Source: Chondrus crispus (lineage: Eukaryota > Rhodophyta > Florideophyceae > Gigartinales > Gigartinaceae). From it: DNA of 64,000 bases. The notes below the pieces were generated by a model. It was not told the DNA's origin. It made no database searches and saw only the letters and a program-made list of their open reading frames with translations. This document shows positions 47,648 through 59,480 of the stretch, one piece after another (position 1 is the stretch's first letter; the number at the start of each line of letters is the position of its first letter). Location: the NCBI RefSeq assembly GCF_000350225.1, contig NW_005178634.1, forward strand, positions 61,185 to 125,184. The letters run 5' to 3'. The translations under genes were made by a program, and so were the position numbers.

Positions 47648-47712
47648 GCTACTACATATACTGTGCACCCCCCCACCTGTCTCCTGGCCAGGGGGCACTG
47701 CCTTTTACCACA
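47648..47712 (+). repeat. 65-bp repeat, copy 2
   Basis: Direct copy of 47199-47263 (64 of 65 bases). Confidence 0.9.
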
Positions 47713-47717
47713 CATAG

Positions 47718-47764
47718 AAAATAATTTCCAGAGGCGCCCGCTGGGCGCCTCCGGAAATTATTTT
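47718..47764. repeat. 22-bp inverted repeat with 3-nt loop
   Basis: 47718-47739 pairs with 47743-47764 with one mismatch (a G-U pair in RNA). The stem has an AT-rich base and a GC-rich top (gaggcgccc gct gggcgcctc). It could act as a strong hairpin in RNA. Confidence 0.9.
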
Positions 47765-47810
47765 TTGTGTCAGAGTCATATTTTTCTTTCGGTTTAATGC
47801 TGCAATCAGT

Positions 47811-47908
47811 AGGGGGACAAGGTCAAAACCTTTCGGTATCAAGGGGGAACACATGATATTGTATCGATAAAGTAGGAGACAGGTGCATTTTGTTTCGATA
47901 AGGGGGGG
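47811..47908. repeat. Left terminal inverted repeat of the 1.7-kb element
   Basis: About 98 bp, the reverse complement of 49421-49522 with scattered changes and a few small indels. Confidence 0.8.
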
Positions 47909-49420
47909 ATGACCGATTCTCTCCCCTAAACTGTGTCCGAGACGAGAAGTCACCCCCTTCAACGAAACTTTTTCCCCATGTCCCCCTCCTGATCGGAACA
48001 TGCGAAAAATTCAATGAAACGGGATGGAAAATCTCCACCTATTTGACCCAGATTGCCTTTGTCCCCATCCCGTTCGTACTCTTTCAGCTCTCCAACCGTA
48101 CGGTTACCAAGGGGAACCAGATATCTTTCCGTATTTCAGTTATGCCGCCATAAAGATTGTTCCCATCTACTTTGCAGCTAGCACTGTGGAGAGAGCACCT
48201 GTTTTGCCTGTCGCCACGTTGGCACATAGCATCTCGTCTCATGTGCTAGAACCCATCTCATCCTCTGGCCTTCCGAAGCCGGCGTCTTTGTAAAAAGACG
48301 ACCACAGACGGCAGCCGACGCATCTGCTGACCGTCCTTGCGCCAATTCTGCTCATCCACGCCGTCTCCCGGGCTCGTACCGTCCACAACCGGCTATCAAC
48401 ACGGTCCATAGCGCCCATGCTAGGCAATATCATCGATGTGTATCGGATTTGCATGAGGCCTTTTGCGCAAGGCGAGGTGCGGCCTAGGAGCCAGTAACTT
48501 CATCTCTCCAAAGCGACGAGCAACGTGTTGCAGAACGCAGAGACACTATCAGAGGAAGAATGCGGATATCTAAGCGAAGACGATGCGTCCGTCCCGAGCT
48601 AGCTTCCCGAGGGCGAGAGACGGGAATGGACTACAAGTGAGACGATTGAACCAGAGGTCGACTTTGAAGACGAGGAAGAGACGCCTTCTCGTCATGATCC
48701 GTGCGAAGAAGAAATGGTTCCAGAGAAAAATGGGAAGGAAGTTTGTGAAATCTCAGTCAGTTTGCCTATGCGAGGCAGCATTTTAGATATTCGGCCACCG
48801 TCAGTGAGAGAGCGCTTTGAATTTATAAGCAAAAAGAGGAAGGACGTGACTTTTGGGGCGAGAGACAGAGGATCAAGCTGACGAGTATGTTGGGTTTTTG
48901 CTCAAAGCATATATGAGACAGGAAAAGAAGAGCAAAAAGGTGCAGTTGTCGGTAAGTATCCCGACAGTGCATGATTTTTCTTATATTTATACTGAGCGAT
49001 CGATGATCGGTCGTGCGTGGTGCGGTATGAGAGCTATGATATAAGACACAATGCAAGCGATCGTGTCTTAGAAGTTGAACAAAGAACACACAAATTGGTT
49101 TTACCATAGAACATCCCTTTCGAAAAAGATAAAAAACGAGATGGAAAAAGCTGAGGCATTAAAGCAGAGGCATTACCATCTCGCATTTCCCGTCGTAGAA
49201 AGCGGTACCAGCGCGGGGCGAACGTCGTAGCATGTTCGATGGTTGCAAGGAGGGGATTGAAGGGCTACTAAAAGCACCCTTGCGTACATTGCTTACGGTA
49301 GCCTAGTCCCCCCCCAAAATGATCAAGAAATCAGAGTCCCCCTACCATTGTAACAACTCCGCGAAAAGTGCCAGTTCGAAATCAAAATTCCCCCTCCTAT
49401 TTGGGTCGATTTTTTACGTC

Positions 49421-49522
49421 CCCCCTACAATCGAAACAAAATGCACCTGTCTCCTACTGTATCGATACAATATCATGTGTCCCCCCCTGAAACCGAAAGA
49501 TTTTGACCTTGTCCCCCTCCCA
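49421..49522. repeat. Right terminal inverted repeat of the 1.7-kb element
   Basis: Ends accttgtccccct, mirroring the left tip agggggacaaggt. Confidence 0.8.
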
Positions 49523-50777
49523 AGCTCAGAATGACCCTTTTCTTTTTTGTGCACAAAAAATGAGTGTTGCCACGGAAATGCTTGCCCACGTGCGTCCCCC
49601 TACTGTACGCATGCTTTGTACTCGCCGGACGCCGGCGATGAAGCCGTCAGAGCTCTAACTACTGTTGAAGTTGTGTGTTTTTATTCCTTAGAGTTGCTGC
49701 ACGAGACCTAATTGTAGTGCAATGCGCCTGTTAGGCAGAGACCAAGGTCCAACGGTCCAACACAAACAACAGCAACAAAAACAACAACTGCCAACCGCAC
49801 AGCGCTACGGAGTGTTCGAAGCTCCCTGTCCTCTTTAAGCGGGTTTGCGGCCCGCAGTAGCTCGGATCCCTGATAGGGGGGGAGGCAAAGAGAAGGGCCC
49901 AGCCCGGGATCGGTAAATGGTGGTAGAGACTTGTAAAGGCAACTGCTGGACGAGTTCGGAGGGGTGTTTAGGTAAACCTGGTCCAATGGGTCGTAAATCC
50001 AATGTTAGAAGAGCGCCTTGTACACCTTATACCCTTGATAAGGTCTTCGACGGGGACGTGGCAACGTAGCCCGTCGGGAAAGAAGAAAACGTAGCAGCGC
50101 TACACCGTCGTACTGCCCGATGGCAAAGTACCAACAACGGATCGGTCGCAACCAGATTCCGATGGAACCAACACTAAGAAAAGCACCACTGGTGCACCAA
50201 CACAAAAGCCCGATGGCAAATGACGTCACGTTGCCGATCGCAATCCTACAAGGTGGGACCAACTCAAGATTAAGGGAAATTAGGATAGGGAAATAAAGGA
50301 AAATTGGTAAGGAAAAAGGGGACCCCCAAGCGCAAAGGATAAAGTAATCTGTAGTTGAAGGGAATGTCTTGTAAAAGACGGACTTCAACCAAGGCGATAT
50401 CAGACTCTGGCAACTCGGGTTACCTTTACTGACTTGGTGGTCAGAAGGCTAAGGTATATATCGCCCCGCCGGAGCCACTACAGTAGCTCTCGGCGCTAGA
50501 TCCTAGATCTAATCTAATGTTAAATAACTAATATGCAACTAATTAAAATTAATAATTAAAATAATAAAGTGAAATGATTTCCACTTTTGCTTGTCATACC
50601 CCATCATTTTCAGTTCTTTTCATCCCCCTTTTCAGGTGCGTATTGCACTACATATCCCCCTTCTGAGCGCCCTTGCGCAATGCCCAGCCATCGTATAATC
50701 TCCTGCCGCTGCTGACCGTGTTTCCCCGTCATCAATCACTCTGCGCGGCGTTCTAGCAAGGGTAAGACGAAAATACC
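49523..50777. other. Gene-poor spacer upstream of the split gene
   Basis: No supported gene; the minus-strand frame 50388-50005 is hydrophobic but without recognisable content. An AT-rich patch at 50510-50580 precedes the gene start at 50778 and may belong to its promoter region. Confidence 0.4.
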
Positions 50778-53336
50778 ATGCTTCCTTCTCCATCGGAACA
50801 CTCGGACGATAGTGCCACCCGTAGACGTCCGGGTGTTGGCTTTCCTCGCAAGTTCGAAGTGCCCCGGGGTCTTCTTTCCATACCCCGTCTACCCCCTGTT
50901 ACCAACCCTACCGAGCCGGCCTTCCATCCGGGCTACCATTCCTCTTGGGTATCCCGCCTGTGGCATATCCCCCTCCCGGAATTAGATTTAGATTAGATTT
51001 GCAGTTGTAGAGCCCGAGCTCTACAGTACTTCAGCCCGCGCGCACACGTGTACCCCACGTGTACGGGCGCGCGCGCACACGTGTAGTGTCAGTCCCGACG
51101 GCTGACAGTATTACAGTGCAGGCCGACCTGCACTACGGTAGCCCACTACAGCACATCGGTACTGGTACATCGGTACTGTAGTGTTATGATAGATAATTGT
51201 GTACATTAAATATGAGCGGACCGCCGGCGGTGGAGGGGGGACAAGCACGGACTTGTCAAGGATCCTCCACCTTGGTCCGCCCGCTTACTTTTAGGTACTT
51301 CCGTCCGTTTTACCTAGGAGTAGCACCGCGCGCGGGTTGAGGACGCGCGTAGCACGCCCACGAGCCGGCTCCGCCTCCGCCCGTCGGTACTGGAACGTCA
51401 CCCAGTACCGCTCCGGGGCGTCGAGGCGTAGAACCGCTCGCGCGTGCTCGCGTCCTCCCCGATCCCGCTCTACCACCGCTACCTCGAGCCCGTGCTCGGT
51501 ACCGTGGGTGGGCCGTGCTTCTGTCTTCCCGCCGATCGGGGTCTTTCCGAACTGTCAGTACTCACCCCCCTCGTCGTTGGGGGTGATTATACTACACCGC
51601 CGTCATCCTTCGCTCGAGGAGCTGCAGAACAAAACCATGCGTGATAACGCAGCCCTGTTTGCTTCTGCTCAATGGTTCTCCTCCGTGGGCGTCCGCGACC
51701 TCTACGGCATCAAAAATAATTTCGCTCATGATGCGGGCATGTTGCCCGGTAACCTCCCTTTGCAGGCCATTCACACCTTTGACTGGCGCGCCCGTATCGC
51801 TATACCCACCTCCATCCTACGTCACTCCTCCCCGGCGGTCGCTCCTCCTTATCCCTGCGCTTCATGGACGCTGTGCTCACTCGGATCGAGAATCCTATGG
51901 CCGACGCCCTCATACCTTCATGTTACCACTGCAACACTTGGCAGTGTCGTACGGAGGGGGAACGACTCTACCTCGACAACCTCATCGACTGCACCTTCGA
52001 TGACCCCGTGTCCGAGGCGGACCGACTGTGGCGCAACCGACGCACCGTCACGACCGACGCCATGTTTTGGACCCAAGCCATTCTTCCCACAAACTTTCGC
52101 CATACGAAGCGCGGCGGTATTTTCTTTTTCCAAAATACTGTACGCTTTGAACGTCGGGTCCGATCTGACACTGGGTACTTCGTAGCGTACCAGATGATTG
52201 AGGCTCGTGAAATTTCCAGACAGCACTACACCAATCGATACCAACGAACCCCGTCCTGGTGGAGTCAATACGAGGTATGTCAGGGTTTCTGGGCTGAGTT
52301 AGGACCCATTCTGACATATTACGGCAGTCATTTACGCGATCCGCAGCACGGGATGTGGACTGTGTTTCTCACGGAGTGGTGCGTGAAAGTCGCCGCCACC
52401 CTCCTGTGGGAAGTTTTCGACTGTTGGCGCCTGTGGCACCTCCCTTCGAAACTCCGCGAACAGATGCGTCTCCTCGATTTTTCTGTCCCCCTTGGCGGGT
52501 CCGATGTAGATCGTGAGGTGCACGCCCTCCTCGATATGATCGAGACCGTAGCGTGGGATTGCGTTCCTCCACAAAATTCGTCTCGGTCCTTTTCACGCCA
52601 ACGACCCTCTTTTTCCTCTGGTAGAAATCATCCAGCTGCCGGCGACTTCGTGTGGATCAACCCCTGGTCCCCCTTTCTCTGTTCTGCCTGGGAGGCCCAG
52701 ATGAGCCGCCGTTTCGGAAATCAACCACCAACCCCCAACGCGGTTACTGTGGTGAACGCGGATCCTCGAGAGCCTGAGATGTGCTCTCGACCTTCGGCCC
52801 CAACTTCCCCTTTCCCTGCACCGGTCCGTCCCTCCGCGCCTGAGGCCCCAGTGTGCGTCGTACTTCCTCCCACGAGCTCGGCGGAAACCTTGTCGCCTCG
52901 AGTCGTGTCTTCCTCCGACGTGAATCCAACCTCACTTCTTGCTTCCCCATTACGCGAGGGACAGCTCCTCACACCCACCTCAACCTTGACATTGCCGTCA
53001 TGTACGGCACCCGTGGGCTTAACCCGCCCTGAGGCTCCTCCACGCGTCGAGCTTCCTCCTGCGAGCTGCTCGACGGGAACCATTTCAATTCGGGAAGCCC
53101 CACTGTCGGCCGGGGATCCGACCCCACGTCGGGCTTGCCCTTTACCTGAGGGTCCGCTCCTCGCCCCTACCTCGGGCCCTCCATCATCTACAATTCCCAA
53201 AGAAAATACCTCTGCTGCCGCCGTTTACCATCGCCTTCTCATGGCTCATGGTGTGGAGGGAGAAGCTCTCCAGGGGGCGTCCCTGGACGACTTGCGAGTT
53301 CTAGCTCGGCTTGTCACCTCCCTTCCAAAGGGATAA
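50778..53336 (+). pseudogene. Unrecognised protein gene split by a solo LTR and one frameshift
   Basis: Starts MLPSPSEHSDDSATRRRPG at 50778. Codons to 50958 run into a solo LTR. Removing 50959-51601 (LTR plus one target copy) puts SSWVSR directly in frame with RHPSLEELQNKTMRDNAALF, which continues to about 51830. There the phase changes by one base near cctccccggcggtcg and the frame continues to 53336 (open from 51864, 490 codons). The whole would be about 635 residues: a Pro/Arg N-terminus, a Trp- and Cys-rich central part (CYHCNTWQCRTEG, YQRTPSWWSQYEVCQGFW, LTEWCVKVAATLLWEVFDCW) and a Pro/Ser/Thr-rich C-terminus ending in a helix (LLMAHGVEGEALQGASL). I recognise no family. Confidence 0.6.
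50959..51596 (+). mobile_element. Solo LTR related to Gypsy C
   Basis: 638 bp, TGTGGCAT...TACTACA, flanked by ccgcc at 50954-50958 and 51597-51601. It shares attagatttagat, the cacgtgtac arrays, the ctgacag palindrome and ttatgatagat...acattaaata with the Gypsy C LTR, but is clearly diverged. No internal element sequence follows, so LTR-LTR recombination removed it. Confidence 0.9.
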
Positions 53337-56300
53337 TCCCTTGGAGCATATTCTCGTTGAGACGGCGGCCACAGCACTTCTTTGCGACCTGTCCTTCTTT
53401 TCCCATCCTGCCCGCATGATAGTCGACTAGCGAATTTGTCGTACGAACTTTGGGCGATAAAAAGAACTCACCTGCGAATCTCCTGTTATTTCCCACTTCC
53501 CCCTCTTTTGCATTTTCAGTTTTCCCTTTCCTGATTCCCCTATGTTTCCTTCTCTTCAATTCCTCCTCTTTATCCTTGACCATTTCCCTCCCTCTTTTCC
53601 TACGCCCTGACTCTGCCTAACGGGGGCGGCCACGTGCGTGTTTACGGCATCTCCGACTCCCTCCTTTCGTTTGCCCTCTTCTTGCCGTAGGCGGGGACGT
53701 GGCGGTCCCAGACAATTTTTCTAGTCGCCCTCCCCCTTTTTGTTCAACCATCCACGAGACGTCGTCAATGGTCGCCTCTTCAGTTGCTCCGTTGCCCGTT
53801 TGGGGACTCCTCCTGAAGGGAATACAGTCCCCCTTAGGGTCTCTGAGGTGGTGCGCTTTTCGGTCCTCCTCTTCATTTCTCAATTTCCCCCAATTTCCTG
53901 CGCATTCTCTTTCTCCCATCCTCGATGTGCGCCTTCCCTTTCCTCCTCTTTTGTGGTTTACCTCCTCTTTTTTTTCCCTTTTTACCTCTTCAAATTCCTC
54001 ACTTACCTCCTCTTTTTCGCGCGGCGAGCCGCCCTCGGTTTCCTAATCCCTCGAAAACTGTCATTCTGACAATGAGAATCTCTACCACGACTCCCTACAA
54101 CTTTTCTCTGTTGTAGTTGCCGCTTCGTCTCAGTTCCTCTGTACGCCCTTAGTGGCATTCGCCACTTCCGCGTCCTTCCGTTTCATTGCTGTCCGTTTTT
54201 AGTTCGTCGATCGGAAGCCCTTTCCCCTGTTCACATTTCATGCCATAAAAAATATTGAACCGACGGCGGAAGCTCCGCGAAGAAACCTCTGCTCTCCCGA
54301 CTCCGGCAGGGTCAAGAACTCGGTTCATTCACACGTAGGTTCTACCGTCTCTCTCTTTGAAAACATTCCTTACGTGCAGACTCAGATTCGCGGCGCGATA
54401 GGTGTGGAGGCGTCAATTTCGTTGCCCGTGATCTCGTTCGGGGCGTCCCTCTTACTGTTAGATTACTACCTGAGGTAGCGGACTGTGTCCTGACGGCGAT
54501 TCGTAACTAGTTGAGGTGGCGACGAGGATTCCTCGTACACGTCCGGTCATACGTATTACGATTAGTTGATCACGTGGCAATGAGCGGCCATCTTGATCCG
54601 GTCTCGGTTCATACATTTAGATGGTATCCCGGGGTTCACGACAACCCCATTCTCACATAGTGTCATCCGCTCGGTTGCCTAACTTGGCGTTTTCGTCCTT
54701 GCTGTCGGGCGAGTTGCCCTCGCTCTGTCATTAGGGACACGGGGCGGCGCGTGTAGCCTGTAGGTCGTGAAAAACAGTTGACAACTCGTGTGCGAGGCCA
54801 TTGGTGAGGTCACTCAGCGTACCAGCGGTCCAAAAATGACGGGCGAAACTCTTTGCTATGCGCGTACAGCGCGTTCTCGCTCGGGAGCACTTCCCGAAAG
54901 TCGCGTGACTAGGACTCCGTCCTTTCCCTTTTTCTTGAATGTCATCGTCCTCGACGTACGTGCGTGATCATCATGGCTAAGCGATCACAGTGATGGTTGG
55001 CGCCCTGTGCGCGAGAGGGGGAGGGGGGTCGTAGTCCAGATCCTCCCCTCTTTTTGCAATGTGATATGTCGTGAGATCGGCGGCTGTGGCTCATGCCAAC
55101 AAACCTGCGGAAGTTTTTGCGGTGACTAGGGTTCTCCTTAATTTCGTTAATATTTTCAAACGATGTTTCACACCTCCGTTTTCGTGTGTTGGCATGCAAT
55201 GTGCTCATGCTCCCAACTCAAAGTGGTTTCTCAGATCTCAACGACCCAAGGTCGTCCTATGCATACGAGACGTCCCCGTTCCTCCGCGTTCTCCCCAATT
55301 CCCTCAATAAGCAAAGCCCTCCAGGTTTCGTCAAGTGCTGAACTAAAATCTTTCAAAAGTTTCCTCTTACGCTGTATAAACCTTCGTCTCCTTTCGTAGG
55401 AAATCACGTTAATGAAGGAAGGCCCCATGCGTTGATCTGCGTCTCAATCCCATCTCATCATCGTTTTGTTCCTTCCTCAGATGAGGGGTCTTAGGATTAA
55501 TTCTCGTTGCCGACGGTACGTCACCATTATTCATGGAGTCTGTACTCAAGGACGTCAGAGTTTTCTCGACGGGACACCGCGCAGGCGCTCTTGCGTTCAA
55601 TCCCTGATGACAAAGGAGCAATAGGAGTACAGAAAAATACAACTGTTGTACGGTGAGATCGATGATCCTGTCGCGGACTGACTGATGCGTCGCCCGGCCC
55701 GAGGGCTCGTCCTAAGCGTAATTGAGCACGAATATTGAGCTGATGCTCTCACGGTGCACACCCAATGAAGGTTGTGCCGGTACGCTCTTTTTTTCAAGCC
55801 AATATCGAGGATCTCACTGAGACTTGCACCAGGCCCTCGTCGGGGGTTCGAACCCCCTTTCTTAGATTTGACCCCTTCTCCCAAGGAGGTGACGATACCA
55901 TTCGTCCCGCGTAGATTAACCTCGAAACAAAACAAAAAACGACAAGACACAGTAGCCGGTTCACGTATACGGTGAACGTTGCCTGCGAGGTCTCCATCAG
56001 TTCGGAGCTTCACCCCGAGGGGCTATTATAATTACGTGTCTCGTCAGTGCCTTCTGCACGGTAAAGGAAAAAAGTAAAAAAGTGAAGAGAGTCGCCACGA
56101 AAGTAAATTCATGTACAAGGTGGGAGGGCATCTTTCAGGGTTTCCGACGTATCCTTTCGCGACACGGACCATACTGTCCGCTTGGTGCTCATCAGGTCTC
56201 GTACGACCCTCGCTCGTCCTTCGCACCTCATTGCCCGCATCCCCACGGGGGAAGGGGCTTCTTCTCCGTTCTCAATGGAACGCCTTGTTTCGAATCTTGG

Positions 56301-56905
56301 GTCTACTGTAGGGTTCCCCTTCTCATTGGCGCGGCAATAGCCTCCTTCTTAGTCCTTGTAAGTTCTTCTGATCGACCCCCGCAGTGCGGGGTCGTCTCCT
56401 TGACGACACAGAAAATAATAGTAACTGGAACAGAACAATAACAAAACCGAAAAGAGGAAAAGTGAATAAAATAAAGAAACAAAGAAACGACAGAGTTGAA
56501 GAGAAATCATGATGGGTAAGTGCTAAGTAGACCGTCCTGGAAAAAAGATAATAGGACCGATTGTGAGCGTCGACGTCGGTCACCGCGGGTGAATTCGTAG
56601 CTGCGCTCTTCTGAGGGTGGTCCCTTTGGACGAGTCTTCGTGCTCAGCGAGCATGGGCAGTGTGTTAGCAGGGAGTGTGACGATCGGCTTCGTGTGAGGT
56701 CGGGTGGGGCTTGGCTGCAGGGCGACTTAGAATAGTTATGTCGCCGACTGTGGCAAACGATCACCACTTATCGTGCGTACTGCAGCTGCCGTAATTTTTC
56801 CTGCTTTTTGATTATAATTTCACAGCATGGCTGGAATCGACTTCTCACTTGTGTCGCCTGTTCAGTGGGTTGTTGTCAACACGCTTACATATGTATATAT
56901 AATTT
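53337..56905. other. Gene-poor 3.6-kb stretch; may include the 3' LTR of Gypsy D
   Basis: The first part (53450-54060) is strongly pyrimidine-rich on the plus strand (cctcttt, ttcctcc runs). All open pieces are short and without domains. If Gypsy D is complete, its 3' LTR starts at 56915 on the minus strand and lies in this stretch. Its far end cannot be fixed because the other LTR is outside the window. Confidence 0.4.
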
Positions 56906-57147
56906 GATTTCATCATCCCCCCCCACGAGGGCGGACCGTCCGTTCGAAACGTCATTTCTCGTGCGTACCTTGATGAGGCGTGTGTGTTTTCCGAGAGGCT
57001 CAATGCCTCATCCAAGGATACAGTCTCGCTTCTCTGCCTTGCTCTCCTTTCCTTCAAAATCCTTATCTGCGAACCACGTAGATGTGTTCCTTTCTCGAAG
57101 TTCTGACCTCTCTGTTGTCTCTAACCTACTAATTCTAATTACGATGG

Positions 57148-58779
57148 CTATCCCGGTTGTGCGTGCGACGCTTGCGTGGGTAAGGGTAGCCTTTTCCTTC
57201 GGAAATATGTGACTACTGCGCTGCGGGGGATCTGCTCAATAGGTTCCCACGTTGCGTCCTCGATGGTATACCCATACCACCTCACTTTGAGAATTAATTT
57301 CTCCTCGTCGTAGCCGTGGTCCACGATCTTGTCGATCACATACTCCTGACTCTCGGCTCCTTCTTCCTGCGTGTCCAACTGTCCTTCCCCCTTCCGAACA
57401 TCTTCCAACTCATCCTCGTCTCTGGACTTTCCGAACTCGCGTAGGTCTGGAGGTGTCTCCGCTGTCGGCGTTCGACCAACTAAATTGTCGTGGTCCCCCG
57501 TCGTAGGCGCACGGGTGTGAGGACGTTCCTCGTCCTCCATTACCTCTCCTTCTTTGTTTAGCTCCGGCTCTCCCAGGAACTGTAGCGCTTGCCGTAGGCC
57601 AGTTATCGGCGCATAGTCCATCGGGCTTGGAGCTAACTCCACCCTGTCTCGCGATACGCGTTCCTCCTGATCGCCAATGGCAATGACTACCGTATGTTGA
57701 TCCGATCTTCGGACCTGATAAGGTCCTGTGGCGACTTGTGCCAGCTTGTGTTTCGGTTCGCTAGTCGTGCCCTGCTCCTTCCGAAGGAACACGTAGGACC
57801 CCGGCGGGATCTCATATTGCGGTTTGCGAAGCCGTGCGTCGAAATTTCGCTTGTACCGGACTTGTTCCTTTCGCAAACTCCTATCAGCGCCTTTCATCAG
57901 GCTTTCCAACCACGACTGCCATTTCAAGTAGTACGCTCGATTCGAGCTAAATCCTTCCAAACTTGGCTGTGCTTGTAACGCAATGCTTCTCGGCGCCCGA
58001 GCTAACACCAGCTCGAAGGGCGCGATATTCGTAGTTCGATGAACTTGCGTGTTGTATGCGAACGTCACAGCGTCGCTAAGTAGGTCCCAGTCCTTGGGAT
58101 GTTCTCCAACGTATTTTCGCAACGCGGAAGTCAGCGTGCCGTTAAACCTCTCAACTTGGCCGTTGGATCGCGGGTGGTACGTAGTCGTGAACACATTGCG
58201 TATGCCGAGAATTCGGCAGACATTCTGAAAGAACCGGGCCGTGAACTGTGTTCCATTGTCGGACAGCAGCTTGACCGGCGGTCCGTACACGAATACCCAA
58301 TGGTGAACGAAGGCTTGTGCGATGTGCGCAGCTGATATCTTCTTCAACGGTACGGTTCGTACCAGTTTCGAGTATCGATCGCTGATCACGAGAATGTACC
58401 GATTTCCTCGTTTAGTTGTAATTAGCTCGCAGAGGATGTCGATGGCGACAAACTCCAGCGGAGCTTTGGGCGTGAACAGCTTCATTTCCTTCGTTTTTCT
58501 TCTTAACTTCACCCTCTCCCGCGCACATGCGGCGCAATTCTTCGCAACTGCATAGCAGTCTAGGGCCATCGTAGGACAATAAAAATATCTTCTCAAAGTC
58601 TTGTAAAGTTTCCTGCCTCCCGGGTGGCCTGCCAATTTTGCGTAGTGGCTCAACCCTAGGACGCGGTCCCTTAACGATTGTGGTATCACCACTTGTACAA
58701 ACTCTGCCGCGGTACGGCATAGAGTTCCTTCGAGTTCCTCGGTCTTCGTGCTGAACGTTTTCACCTTTCCGGCGTCCAT
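57148..58779 (-). CDS. Gypsy D integrase and chromodomain
   Basis: 543 codons without interruption. RDRVLGLSHYAKLAGHPGGR with CAACARERVK forms the HHCC finger. The core is FVAIDILCEL (D), LLSDNGTQFTARF (D) and SNGQVERFNGTL (E). After GPYQVRRSDQHT and a long acidic, Pro-rich linker comes a chromodomain: EYVIDKIVDHGYDEE, LILKVRWYGYTIEDATWEP and SAVVTYFRR. All key residues are present; this is the best-preserved part of Gypsy D. It overlaps the end of the RNase H frame in another phase. Confidence 0.93.
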   Translation of the reverse strand: MDAGKVKTFSTKTEELEGTLCRTAAEFVQVVIPQSLRDRVLGLSHYAKLAGHPGGRKLYKTLRRYFYCPTMALDCYAVAKNCAACARERVKLRRKTKEMKLFTPKAPLEFVAIDILCELITTKRGNRYILVISDRYSKLVRTVPLKKISAAHIAQAFVHHWVFVYGPPVKLLSDNGTQFTARFFQNVCRILGIRNVFTTTYHPRSNGQVERFNGTLTSALRKYVGEHPKDWDLLSDAVTFAYNTQVHRTTNIAPFELVLARAPRSIALQAQPSLEGFSSNRAYYLKWQSWLESLMKGADRSLRKEQVRYKRNFDARLRKPQYEIPPGSYVFLRKEQGTTSEPKHKLAQVATGPYQVRRSDQHTVVIAIGDQEERVSRDRVELAPSPMDYAPITGLRQALQFLGEPELNKEGEVMEDEERPHTRAPTTGDHDNLVGRTPTAETPPDLREFGKSRDEDELEDVRKGEGQLDTQEEGAESQEYVIDKIVDHGYDEEKLILKVRWYGYTIEDATWEPIEQIPRSAVVTYFRRKRLPLPTQASHAQPG

Positions 58780-59480
58780 TTCTTCCTTGATGCGGTTGCA
58801 GAAGGGGTCGACGGCTTGCTAGCGAATGAGCTCCTCCGGAGTGACAGCTTGGAATTGATCGAGGCGCTCAGGGGCGGTCCCCCCTCAAGAGCGAGGATGT
58901 CGTCTATCGCGTCAAAACTTTCCTCGTTCTCCACTGTACCCTCGGCCGGTTCGGCCATAAAGCATGGGATTTCGTCGTCGATTTCGTCGACGCTTTCTCC
59001 TGCGGTCCGTAATCTTGACAGAGCATCAGCTTGACTGCTCGCCTTGCCCTTCTTGTACTTGCTTTCGAAATCGAATTCCGAGAGGCGGAGCCTCCATCGA
59101 ATTAATCTCCCGCTGGGGTCGGTTACATTCATCAACCACCTCAATGAGGCATGGTCGGTATGCACAATGAAGTGCTCGCCATATAGATATGGTCTTAAAG
59201 TCTGTACGGCCCAAATTACTGCTAGGCATTCTTTTTATGATACAGAATTGTTTCTCTCGGCTGCGGCTAACGTTCTTGAAAAGAACCCGATGGGTTTGCG
59301 TTGCGCATCCGGGTGTGTTTGGAATGATGCAGCGCCGATTTGATAGTCGCTTGCATCGGTATCTACCGAGAAGGGTAGGTCTTTCTTCGGCAGCGCCAAC
59401 ACTGGCGGTGCCAGGATGGCGTCCTTGAGCTTATGAGAAGCTTTCTTGCACGGTTCGTCGAATCCTTCCAACTGGACCGG
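58761..59480 (-). CDS. Gypsy D RNase H region
   Basis: Two same-frame pieces, 59471-59235 and 59165-58761, split by TAA 59237-59235. FSVDTDASDYQIGAASFQ (Asp), then KECLAVIWAVQTLRPY (Glu) directly after the stop, HTDHASLRWLMN (Asp) and SQADALSRLR (Asp). The end is an acidic linker towards the integrase, reached only after a phase change near 58780. Confidence 0.88.

Larger units (their letters stand above)
47811..49522. mobile_element. Short element with ~100-bp terminal inverted repeats, probably non-autonomous
   Basis: 47811-47908 and 49421-49522 are inverted copies with roughly 90% identity (both contain acacatgatattgtatcgat and aggagacaggtgcattttgt). The ends begin agggggacaaggtc. Several further gtccccct motifs lie inside both ends. 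The 1.5-kb interior has no recognisable transposase, only short frames. No target duplication could be defined. Confidence 0.7.

Noticed and set aside
50005..50388. Possible small membrane protein on the minus strand
   Set aside because: Hydrophobic stretches exist but the start, length and composition fit chance; no family and no promoter signal.
55840..55870. tRNA-like T-arm (gggggttcgaaccccc)
   Set aside because: The T-loop sequence is right, but no complementary acceptor stem, D-arm or anticodon arm can be built in the 70 bases upstream.
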